From Ciona intestinalis (Eukaryota; Chordata; Ascidiacea; Phlebobranchia; Cionidae), in assembly GCF_000224145.3 (NCBI RefSeq), contig NC_020166.2, positions 8,776,745-8,840,744 of the forward strand: 64,000 nucleotides of DNA, read 5' to 3'. Positions 40,801 through 51,200 of the stretch are shown piece by piece. Position numbers and translations under genes: made by a program. Under the pieces are notes generated by a model. It was not told where the DNA came from. It worked only from the letters and a program-made list of their open reading frames with translations, and did no database searches. Each line of letters opens with the position of its first letter. The first letter of the stretch is position 1.

Positions 40801-41806
40801 TGTGCGGAAATGTTTTTTTTATGATTGACAATTTAGACAACTCATATAAGAGACCACTGGGTTGGAGCAATTGTCGGTAAGTGTTCCAAAAGACACATCC
40901 ACACAAAAACTCTAGATTGGAGGCAGGTGCGCTAACCACTTCGCCACAGTGCCGGATTTATGAACGACTCGAATTGCTTTTTAGCGACGTATATGATGAT
41001 GTTCTACAAAATCACCAACAACACGTTAAAGCTGTGGTTTCGAGGAAGAACCTTCTCACCGAGCTCGCAATGCGCATGCGCGAAATTCGTGATCTGCGCA
41101 GAGAGCTAGAACGACATGAACGAAACCAGAAGTTTGGCGCCGATGTCAGGTGGCAGGAAGAAGGCATAAAGTAAGATAGTACTGTAGGGTTGGATGAAAT
41201 ATAGTTAGCATCCCGTATTCAGTGATCGCTTTTTTAACATTAACAACCGATTCGCGGGGCTACATAGTTCATTAAATGTAAAGCTACTGAATAATGGGAC
41301 ACGTGTCCCATCTTTCCTCCCCCTATATGTGAATACTAAGTTGCTTCTTGCACGTTGTATTTTTTTACTGCAGGTTAGAGATTCTACACAGCGCTAAAAT
41401 CGCAGAAATCGACGAGCTGAAGAAAATGATTCGGCAAAAGCAAGTGGAATCAATTTACAAATCTAGAGCTACGCTGCGACCTCAACCGATTGAAACAGTT
41501 TTAAAAACCCCGGATTTAGGTTCCTTCGTCCACAGCGATTACCACAGCAATCTCCCAGTTAGAACCAGCCTATCAGCAGGCGCGAATTCGAATAGAAGAG
41601 GCCAGGAGAGGCTGAAGCCTCCAAAACAAAAACAAAAGAGAAAAATCGATAAAACCAAAGTAGAAGACAGGTCAGCCTGGCTTACAAGGAAAAACAGCAC
41701 TATCCAGTTTAATCCAGTTACTGGCGGTGAAGCGAGGCAAAATATGCAGATTCGGAGACAAATGAATGATAACCGTGAAACTACGTTTCAGCTGCAACAT
41801 TTATAA
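37868..41806 (+). CDS. Coiled-coil protein of unknown family
   Basis: Exons: 37868-37927, 37987-38129, 38431-38611, 39032-39195, 39530-39686, 40177-40328, 40589-40681, 40985-41170, 41374-41806, giving about 522 residues in one continuous frame. After a short Ser/Thr-rich start (MSTVASTLSLNSSK) almost the whole protein to about residue 400 is predicted by eye as long charged coiled coil: LEKEKNVNNAEMGRL, KLTEERQTLEKELENL, VEIQLQADFQRKVKE and MREIRDLRRELERHE. The C-terminal 120 residues are basic and low in complexity (RLKPPKQKQKRKIDK), ending TIQFNPVTGGEARQN. The architecture suits a centrosomal, ciliary or cytoskeletal scaffold, but I recognise no named family. The first base of exon 8 is uncertain. 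An acceptor at 40984 right after a SINE fits best; an in-phase acceptor at 40915 inside the SINE would add 23 residues. Confidence 0.85.
38152..38335 (-). mobile_element. MITE type A
   Basis: TATAGTAGGATAGGGGAAGA to CGTATTCCTCCACCCTACTT. Confidence 0.85.
38673..38874 (-). mobile_element. MITE type A, complete
   Basis: TATAGTAGGAGGGGGGTGAG to CCTCCTCCAACCTACTATAT. Confidence 0.9.
39335..39474 (+). mobile_element. MITE type A fragment, right part
   Basis: AACGGTCTATTGGAGTCGTG to CTCTCCCCACCCTACTATAT. Confidence 0.8.
40725..40960 (-). mobile_element. SINE, nearly complete, touching coiled-coil exon 8
   Basis: ACAGTCGTTATAAAACGGGT to GCGCTAACCACTTCGCCACA. Its head ends about 25 bp before the preferred acceptor of exon 8. 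Confidence 0.8.
41177..41332 (+). mobile_element. MITE type B, shortened
   Basis: AGTACTGTAGGGTTGGATGA to GTCCCATCTTTCCTCCCCCT. Confidence 0.75.
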
Positions 41807-41838
41807 CATGTATTATAGTGGTCCTTATTTGCTTTGCA

Positions 41839-42053
41839 TATAGTAGTGTGGGTTAGATAGATACCTTTAAAAGATAATACTCCCTTAACGTGTTTTTAAC
41901 AACGAACAACACCCTTTCAGAGTCGGTGGGCTACGATTTTGCTTAATTCTTTAAATGTCCATTGTTTTTCACGAAATGGGATGAGAAAGTAGTATAAAAC
42001 CATCTTACCCCAACCTAAGTATGATGTACCATCTTACCCCAACCTAATATAAC
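41839..42053 (+). mobile_element. MITE type B with duplicated right end
   Basis: TATAGTAGTGTGGGTTAGAT. The right end ACCATCTTACCCCAACCTAA occurs twice, 31 bp apart. Confidence 0.8.
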
Positions 42054-42248
42054 GCAAATGTATATATTCTGATCTATACAACTTATACAAGCACTTTAGT
42101 TAGTGTGCAGCATCTTTTTTAACAATCTTCACGTTATCTTTGCGTTGAAGTGATTATTATTATGTCATTGAGCACTGTAGTATCTCATTTAGTGTATTTA
42201 TAAATGTTTGAACAGGGTTATTTAAACTGCACATTTTTAGCAACAAAT

Positions 42249-42254
42249 AATAAA
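42249..42254 (+). terminator. Candidate poly(A) signal, coiled-coil gene
   Basis: AATAAA about 440 bp after the stop at 41806, with another at about 42262. A type B MITE would then lie inside the 3' UTR. Confidence 0.35.
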
Positions 42255-42287
42255 GTAATATGAATAAAACGTTAACTACTTTCAGTT

Positions 42288-42354
42288 TAACGAATTTGTA
42301 ACAAAACTTTAAATGAATGAAAAGGTGCCCCATCTTTTCCCACCCTATACTATA
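42288..42354 (+). mobile_element. MITE type A fragment, right end
   Basis: Last 65 bp only, GAATGAAAAGGTGCCCCATC and onward. Confidence 0.7.
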
Positions 42355-42532
42355 TACGGGTTTTAAATTGACAGTAATATATTGCGAATATATACAAGCG
42401 TACATACCCAAAAGTTAATTTCATTTCTGAAGCAATTACGACAAACTGCAACGTTGCAGTAGTAATGTTAGCATTAGGTTTGAAGCCATTGCAGAATTTA
42501 TACATTATCGTCCCAAAGCGATTCATTTAGGT

Positions 42533-43549
42533 TTAAGTTGCGGAACGTATAACTTTATCGGGATAATTTTCGACCCAGACATTTGTACCACCGTTGTAGT
42601 GACGTGTACTGTGAACACAAAAATATTTACTTCAATCTACAGAATATACAAACATGCCATAATGAACTCGTACTCACTTTAAATAATTACAGTCCCGAAA
42701 TGCTTTCAGGCCGAGGTTACTTCGACGGCCGGACCGACAGACCAGGACAATAGGGTCGTCTTTGTTTGGTTTGTTTATCGAGTACTTGTTCAAAAATTCC
42801 ACTTCGTCCATCTGAAGAGCCGTCTCTGTAAAGTATATGCGTGTAACGGTCAGGTCGAAATGACGTGTTTTAACATATATATAGTAGGTTGGGATAAGTT
42901 GGACTATGTTTTCATTTTCTTTCAAGTTGCATGTGGTAGTAATACAAAGAAAGTTAGCAGATTTATATCACCTTATCCTCACGACTCTTAAAGAGCTTTG
43001 TTAATTTAAAAAAATACGATTATAAAATACTGGATACTATATGCTGGTGCATCAGTATATCCATAACACCCCACGGTATACTATACGACATATTCCTTGA
43101 CCTGTATAGTGTATACATATCCAAAACATGTTACCTATCTCTTTCAATGGGATGTTCGCATATGTTTTAGCATTTACACGCACAGAAGCAACTTCATGAG
43201 GCTCGCGAACGTCGATGATTGGAATCAGATTTGCTTCAATAATTTCTTTAAAATCTTCCAGCGATACTTCCCAATCGTGTCTGCGAAAGCATATTAGTAC
43301 TACGGGGAAAGAAGGATTTTAAGCACACAACATACAAATATCCTCATTGTGTTTTAATGAGACGACAAAATAGAATGAAACTGTGTCCCATCCCCCCCAC
43401 TCTATATTATTATGTATGCGAGTGAGAATGACTGACTCTGACACTTAACTTAAGTGTGCTATTGCTTTATAATTCACTTAAAGTACTCATATTTAATGCA
43501 AACAATCCTACTTTTCAAAGATATCCTTGTGTAATTCCGTGCGTTCCAT
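42533..43549 (-). CDS. Single-domain rhodanese (thiosulfate sulfurtransferase-like)
   Basis: Four minus-strand exons: 43549-43512, 43280-43135, 42825-42678 and 42608-42533. All phases close to a complete 135-residue protein, from MERTELHKDIFEKHDWEV to DKVIRSAT. The rhodanese fold is clear: an opening SLEDFKEII helix, IPIIDVREPHEVASV, NIPLKEIE, then the active-site strand and loop IVLVCRSGRRS. The Cys (about residue 90) would carry the persulfide, and the six-residue loop CRSGRR is typical of sulfurtransferases. GGTNVWVENYP closes the domain. The length matches TSTD1/TSTD3 and the heat-shock 67B2-like group. No signal or targeting peptide is seen, so a cytosolic location is likely. MITEs occupy the introns. 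It is convergent with the coiled-coil gene, with 726 bp between stops. Confidence 0.9.
42880..43083 (-). mobile_element. MITE type B
   Basis: TATAGTAGGTTGGGATAAGT to a decayed right end ACACCCCACGGTATACTATA, in the second intron of the rhodanese gene. Confidence 0.75.
43296..43412 (+). mobile_element. MITE type A with internal deletion
   Basis: GTACTACGGGGAAAGAAGGA, then TGAGACGACAAAATAGAATG and a CCCATCCCCCCCACTC right end. Confidence 0.7.
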
Positions 43550-45286
43550 TTCGACGTGTATATAGCTTTGACCACAGCAGTCTATAACTATAATGCTTAT
43601 ATTGGTAGTAATCCAACCAACATATAATATGTCTAGCGCTTCTGCAAACACAGATGTTTTAATTTACATTATCTAGCTTTAGCCCGACTGTTCAGTTGAA
43701 ACCGCGCCGACTGAAATTGAAGTGAGTTATAAATGAATTACTTCCCTTTGAATTAGAATAACTCTTGTCAGATCTGGTAGCTGGACAATGGTATAACGAA
43801 CCTCGCTACAATGAAACTCGATTCTTTGTAACCGGTTTAAATATGTATGCTGGAAATATACAAGTCATGTAATAGTTAAAACTTTCATTGCTTAGTCATT
43901 TTTTACGTGGACAGCGTCACGTACTCGTATAGTGTAAATATGCTTGGTCATCGCTACCAACAGAATCTGTGTCCAGCGATTGCATCATATTTCCCTTTTA
44001 CGGAATCGGGATGGACGTTACGCTTCGGTGCTCTTTCCTGAGTGCTAATTTATAATCTGTTACAGACAAGCATATGGCATATTGCAGCGAAGCCCCTTTA
44101 AAGACTGTTTGTTTTTAAACCCATTGTTATTATAGCGCAGCATGTCAAAGTACTTCGTTTATTAAATATTTTCTGGCGGCTTTAATGCGGTCCGCTTTCT
44201 GGATAATATAACTCCACTGAATGAATTTGTCTGTTATACTGGCTAATACATCCTAGCAAGCTTTCTGGATAATAACAAATTGCACTGTGTGTAGTTTTTG
44301 TGCTGGTTCATAAACTATAACGACTAACCCCAGCAAGCACCGAGCAAACAGTCGTTAAGTTGGAACGCTTATACCTTTGCATATGCACACGCAAAGTCGC
44401 CCATAATTGGAACACCCTAACTTACTCACTTGTGGGATCTTTGACCTTGGCGTATGGGCACCCTAACATACCATATACAAAAAGTGCTAACATAGACTGA
44501 AAATGTACGCTAATTGGGGCCGTAGTGGAACAATTTCCAGTATGCAGTTACAAAGGGTGCCAAACTCCCTAACCGTGACCTGCACTTTCAAAACAGAGAT
44601 GTAATTGCGAAGGGCGAAAAGCATATTTTTGAGCAGAGAGCGTTTCAACAATTAAGTTTAAACAATCGACACATTTAAACACGTCTGAACAATGGCCACC
44701 TAACTACTACTTGTAACTAAACTTGTATTGTTTTGGATCACAAATCTAATATTGTTTGAGTACAACTGATGTGGTCGGTTCCTGGGTATGAACCTGGTCA
44801 TGCAGCGTTTGTGATCGAAATAGTTAATACATCGCAATGACGCAATCTATACGAACCAGAGTCGGTATCTGTAGATGCGATAAAATAGGTATTTAAAGGA
44901 TCGGCCGCGAGACGTGTGCAACACCTTTTAGTCAGTAAATGGTTCAACAATGTTCCATTATATATCGTTTAGGTTACGCCCTGTCAAAAAATATGTTTCC
45001 GTGTTTTGAAATATTTATTACGCCGACAATCGCTTGATTTCTATTTTTTATTGCCCGACGACCGCAAGGTGGCGGATTTCAAAACACACCGTGACGTCAC
45101 CTGAGAACAAAATTAATAAACAAAGGTTAAGATATCAGGTTGTCGCGTTTTGCGTGTTATTGCTACTACTACTGTATCGTCGATTGACTTTTACTTGTCT
45201 AATGTTACCTCGCCGATTGTTAGTTTCTATTTCCGAGTGGGCTACCTGATTGTGATGAAGCATTCGTCCTAGTAACCGCGGCTACA
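43550..45286. other. Intergenic region between divergent rhodanese and FAM13 genes
   Basis: 1.7 kb of unique-looking sequence without the MITE or SINE families. It marks the change from the repeat-dense left two thirds to the repeat-poor right third. A palindromic CRE lies near its right end. No open frame here has supporting splice sites or homology. Confidence 0.5.
45092..45099. promoter_or_regulatory. CRE-type palindrome TGACGTCA upstream of FAM13
   Basis: A perfect TGACGTCA in the context GTGACGTCAC, 188 bp upstream of the FAM13 start codon. This is the consensus site for CREB/ATF factors and a common proximal promoter position. The function is inferred from the motif alone. Confidence 0.4.
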
Positions 45287-48200
45287 ATGGACGCTGTAAT
45301 TGAAAATGTACGCTCCTTCGTCGGCGTGAGAAAATCGAACCAAGTTGGTTACAGAAAGCCAGCAGCTACTGCACAAAATGTCAGGAATAAGGTTGTTTCG
45401 AAGGTAAATGTTTTATCCTAGATCAAGTCGATTTTATAAACTGCTAATTGCAGTCTTTTGCAGACATTAACACTGAGATTTTATATCTTTTTTCATCTAA
45501 CACTCATAGATGTACTGTAGCGACTTGTTTTTGCAGTAAAGCTATCCAAATTTACAAAAGCTTATGAGAATGAATTGTTTTTGTTACATTTTTGTTTTAT
45601 CAGTTCTATAAATCATTTTTTTTATCGATTAAATCATTTTATGAATTATTGTCTTCATCGTCATTACGTAACGTAACATAAATATATTAAATTAAAAAAC
45701 ATCAAAAACAACTGCCTATATCAATCTGCTTATTTCACAGATCTTTGGAATAAGTTTATCTGATTTATGCTCAAGTGAAGGAAGTGACGTCCCTTTTATT
45801 GTGAGAGATATTTGCACTTTCATTGAAGCTAATTATTTACAGAGTGAAGGAATATTTAGGTGAGCTATTATTATATGTATGTAACGTTATTGTATTGAAC
45901 TTTAATTGGTAGAGTGTCCAAATTTTATGGCCGTGGCCTCAATAGAAAGTACCGAAAAACATACCAAATGATTCTTCACTGGTGCCTAAAGTTCAATTTT
46001 GCAATGCATGTACAAACTATAGTTAGTGAACATGGTTATGGATTACTGTATTTTACTGACAATATTATGTGCATATATTGGCTATAGAAAACATTACATT
46101 TTTAATAAGCCACTCTGTAAGCCTATTAAGTTGGCTAAAAGTTAAAGTCCTTTATTTAATAAAATTAGTAGCATCTAGTCAAACTCTTGTGCAATTACGT
46201 TAACGGTGTAATGTATCAGTTAAATACTTAGTTATGTAGATATTATATATTCATAAAAAAAAATATATATATATAACCGGAAAATAATTTTTGTTAATAA
46301 ATTTGTTTTTTTTTTAAATTATCACTATAAAAGTGCAATATTAAAAACAGTGTTTCAGGTTCAAACCCTTTCAGTTTGAGAAAATAGGAAAAACAATCAT
46401 TTTAACAGATTTAGGTGTTGTTTTCGCGCTTCAAATTCTTGTTTTTGCACTCTGCTCCCAGTGGGTCCTTAATTTACTTGTTCAATTATTCTAAAAGGAC
46501 CACGGCAGTTGCAGACAGCAGTAATCGGGGGAATAAATAATTAATGGGTCGTGGGGGAGACGGTTAATGGTGGTGTTTTTAAACCAAAGCGACTGAATTA
46601 CAAATTGATTCTGTTTTTGTTACACACAATGTCGTCATTGGCGTGTAATGAGTTTTAAGTATAATATCTGGACTTTACAGATGATATGTGCTAGATGATC
46701 AATTAATGTTAAAAAATTATAGTTTGTAGGCTATTCTGATGTAACATATTTGTATGGGTTTTGCTTTTGTTATATTTTTGTTTTATGGAGTGGAAACCCT
46801 TTAACTCGTATATGGACACGATATATATTTATATATCTTATATAATTATATCACAGCCTCACAGGGCACAGGCTGTTGACTTCCAGGGTCAATCAGGTTA
46901 GAAGTTGAATGAACTTTAATCTATTGGTTAATCCTGGTGAAAAGCACTTACTATATGTGACGCATGGCGTGGTCAACAACATTATTCTTTAATCACTAGT
47001 TCACCACTTAATTCTGTACCAGTATAGGACATTACTCCACAATCACGTAGACATGATATTTCTCCCACTAGGCCTACGAACATGCGGTTTGTGTTTGTGA
47101 CCGAAAAAACTCCCACGCCACATAATCTTAAAACTATATTTGATTAACAATAGCAACACGTGTTGTAAACATACATACACTTAAGCGTAACTATCTTATT
47201 TCAATATTTACAACAAGTTGAAATTATTCTCTTTAAGTCTAGTGTTTTGCAAACAAATTATTTTATTCAATGTAAATTTAGTTTTCGATAAGATTTTCGG
47301 CGTTGTTACAAATGATGTAAGTGTTCAGCTCACGCATCTGCACCAAATCAGTTTATAGTTTCTGTGTTGCTGTTATTTGTGGTTTCAGTAGGCTATATAG
47401 GGATGGTCTATCAAATTACAGTTGAAATCATACACCACATACACCACTGTATATTTTCCCTTTGGAATATGAAATCCCATTGTCCCAAGATGGTATACCA
47501 CACTATGCCCTTCTCCAGATTCTAATGACACAACCAGGCTTCTTATAACAGCCTATTGTTATTTAAGCTCAGTAGCTTAAATTATTAATCTTAAATCAAC
47601 ACCTAGTGCTCATTAGACAACATTGAACTCTATGTGTGTTATGTATATTTGTCTAAGGTAAGACTTGCCTAGTTACTTAGGACTTGAGGCAGAATATAAA
47701 ATACTCATTCAATACGTTCTACATTTATTGCGCATGTACGCTGCTGTGTGGTTTTCAGTTTTACTACACAGTTAAGCATTTATAGAGCTCATTAATAAAA
47801 CATTTTTGCCCGGCTTCTAATTTTCAATAATTTCTTTACATTCTTTCAACTAAATGTAAATATGTATTTAACTGTAAGCATGTTTTAACAGCGGTTGTTT
47901 TGTCGCAATATCCTGTTATTTCGGTATTTTTAATATTTTAAATTTTCCCTACCCTAAAAAAATATACAAATAAAATTATTATTATTATGTTATTACATTT
48001 CAGACTGTCTTCACCGTCTGCGCAAATAACGAAACTTAAAGAAGCTTTTGAGCAAAACTGTAACTACCAGGACCTCAACGTTTGTCTACGATCCAGTGTC
48101 GATGGTCACACGGCAGCGAACGTGCTGAAGCAGTTTTTACGAAATCTACCCCAGTCGTTAATCCCTGAAGAAGTGTTGCATATTTTCCGTGAATCAAAAT

Positions 48201-51200
48201 GCCTTTCAGACGAAACGTTTGCAGCTTCTGTCAGGTATTTCTAATTTTCACAGTATGTCCATTTTGTCCGGTATTCGCTGCCGCATGCGGAACTCGGTAT
48301 TGGGTTTGCATACGACTTCGCATGCGAATTCGTATGCCGGATACTGTGTACAGCCACCTTTAATCTTATAAATAAAGACTTCTATTTAGTAACAGTTAAA
48401 ATCTACTGTGAATGGATAAATGCTTGAAACAAGTTGTTTCTACTGTTTATTAAGTGTATATTGTAAAAGTGAAGTGTCTAGTGTTTTCTAAACGCTTAAA
48501 CAACTCCATTTCCTGGAATACTTCCACGTTAGGAAATCCAACCATGGTGTTATACTCTCACAACTGACATACAGAACCTTATGTTGCTTATATGTTGTGC
48601 ATATAGTAGGGATGTGCCGAGGTTTTACAACTTCAGCACATCCCTAGCATATATAAGTTACAAAAACTTTTATATGTATATTTGATTGGTGTATCGAAGA
48701 TTGAAAAATATTTTAAAAGAAAAAAACACAGGATATAGCGACAAAACAACCGTATTAAAACATGCATACGGTTGAAGTACTGTGTAACCGATGTCCCGTG
48801 TATAGTGTAGGACATGTAATGGTTATTGGATTCAGGATCAATTCTTTATAATTAAATTGGCCTCAGGTGACATAGACCTTTAACATTAGATTTTATGAAC
48901 TTTATATAACTAGTATCGGGCAGTAATGTAATTGAACTTAAGGCCCTTTGGGAATTTAGGTAGTTTGAAAATCAATGTTTACACATTCTGTATCACTTGC
49001 AGCAGATGAAAAATCAATTTTAGTAGATGTCATTTAGATTGCTGCTTATTATCAGTGTGTGTTGCAATCGAAGAAAAAACAAATTTTTAATAAATTGAAT
49101 TGAAACGCTGGCAACTGGAATTGGCATTAATTATTCATCACAATTAAAACACCGAAAAACTATTAACAGTTTGTTTTCCCAGATCTGCAATGAATGGTTG
49201 GCAAGTCCCGAACAGATCTACGCTGCAATATCTTCTCTCGTTCCTACAGCAAGTGATGCAGAATAGTCACAATCGTATGAACGTTACAGGACTTGCAGTT
49301 GTTTTTGGACCAAACGTTTTTCGAATCTCCACAGGAGTTGAAGGGTTAAGTGAACAGACAACGGCAAATCAAACATTTGAAAGGTGAGGTTTTTAAAATG
49401 ATTAGATGGAAAAGCTGTTTGTTTTTAAATACATTATTACTGTATATATAATTAATTGTTGAACTTGAGGCAAATCAATGCTCTAAACTCTAGCGAAAAA
49501 AATTGACAAAAAAATAGGGGAATATGAGGCAATAATGGAAAGACTGTGTTTTTATGCAATTACTGTATAATAAGGTAGCATATGTATGTTAAATATAAAT
49601 GTGCATTAACACTGTGACTCTGTGAGGAAAGTTTACAACAGGGTAAAGAAAATCATAACAGTCCACCATGCTAATTGCTAAAGTGTGCACACCTATATAT
49701 GTTATGTAACATGTAGTATTGAGAGTCATGACTCATGGATACAGTTTTATAATTCTCCGAATGTTCTCCGTTTACTATCAAAGAGGAAAAGAAATTGGAA
49801 TAATAAGGTGTTCCTACCTTCCCCCACTCTTGTCCACTATATGTTTCTAAAACACCAGTTTACCAAATACCAACGCATGCATTTTTTCCATTTTACCACC
49901 CTACTATATATTATCTAACAATTTTATCCCATCAGCCCAAATTTACACTGAATTTAAATATCTGCATACTGCATAACACATCCTCTCTCACCCTAGGTTA
50001 TTGATAACAAGTGATATCATCTGTGAAGCTCACATTGACGACCAGGGCTACCTCAAAATGGCATCACCCACCTCAGGCCCAGCGAAACCCGCCCGCCCTG
50101 CACCCCCTATACCCCTTGAAGCACGACCCCTACCTCCCCCACCTGTGCCCCAGCATGGGTCAAGTTATAACTTCAGTTCACCCTCAGAACCCCCATTAGT
50201 TTTACCAAGGTCCCACAACCACTCGTATGCCAGTGGAGATGGTGAATCGGATTTTATGTCTACTTCAGAAGATTGCACAATAGGTGAGATTGTATTTCAA
50301 TAAAATTGTGTTTTTTTACTAAGATTTTTTTTTTAGAAGTTGTTATTATTATTTTTCCTAGCAATATTAATATTTTTGTTTCTTTTTTATTAGAAATTGT
50401 TATTTTTATTTCTTTTTTTAGCTATTATCATTGTCTTTTTCCTTTTTTAAACTATTTTATTCATAATCAGTGGGGAATTTATATAGAGTTAATTCTTGAC
50501 ATACTAATCAAACCAGACCGTAGTCCTATAAATAAGTTATGGTTAACCATACAATCTTCAACAAAAACCTTTTTCCCAGATGAATCTCAGGATCCTCGAA
50601 TGGAAGAGGAAACCACTAAAGTCTTCGATCGCACAGTACGCCACGTCGTCCGCAAACATTTATTTAACCAAGAATCCTCATCAAGTTCTTGCGCCGATGA
50701 TACCGATGTCTTCCATAATAATAATAGGGATGGTGATTCAAACCTCCTGCCCTCGCTAACTGCTGGTCGGATAGCTGGGCCTTCGAATAGAAGGAAGCCT
50801 AGCAGGTATGTGCATAGGCAGTGGCGTAACCATTGAACAGTGCTCGCGACCCACTTTAAAAAGATACATTTAATCCGAACGAAAAAAAATTGTTTAAGAA
50901 AATTTTTTTTTAGGCTGAGCCACTGGGGCCATTTTTCTTATGACCCTAACTTTCCTATTATTCTATTGTTTAGAAAACACTCCGATAGTAACGATTCAAG
51001 TAACCGATTAAACCCGAAAGTTGCAAAAACTGTTAAAGAAGAAGAAATTTGTCCTGTTCCTGCCCAACGGAGGAAAATGGAAGTGAAGAGTGAACGTGAA
51101 CTCATCACAAACGAACCTCTTCATCCCGCATCCTCAAACACTGTAACAACCCCTGACTCCGGATGCCTCACAGCGGAAGATGATCTTGTGTCGAGGAGAG

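Noticed and set aside
48189-48371. 60-codon open frame overlapping FAM13 exon 3
   Set aside because: Different frame from the RhoGAP coding sequence; a shadow.
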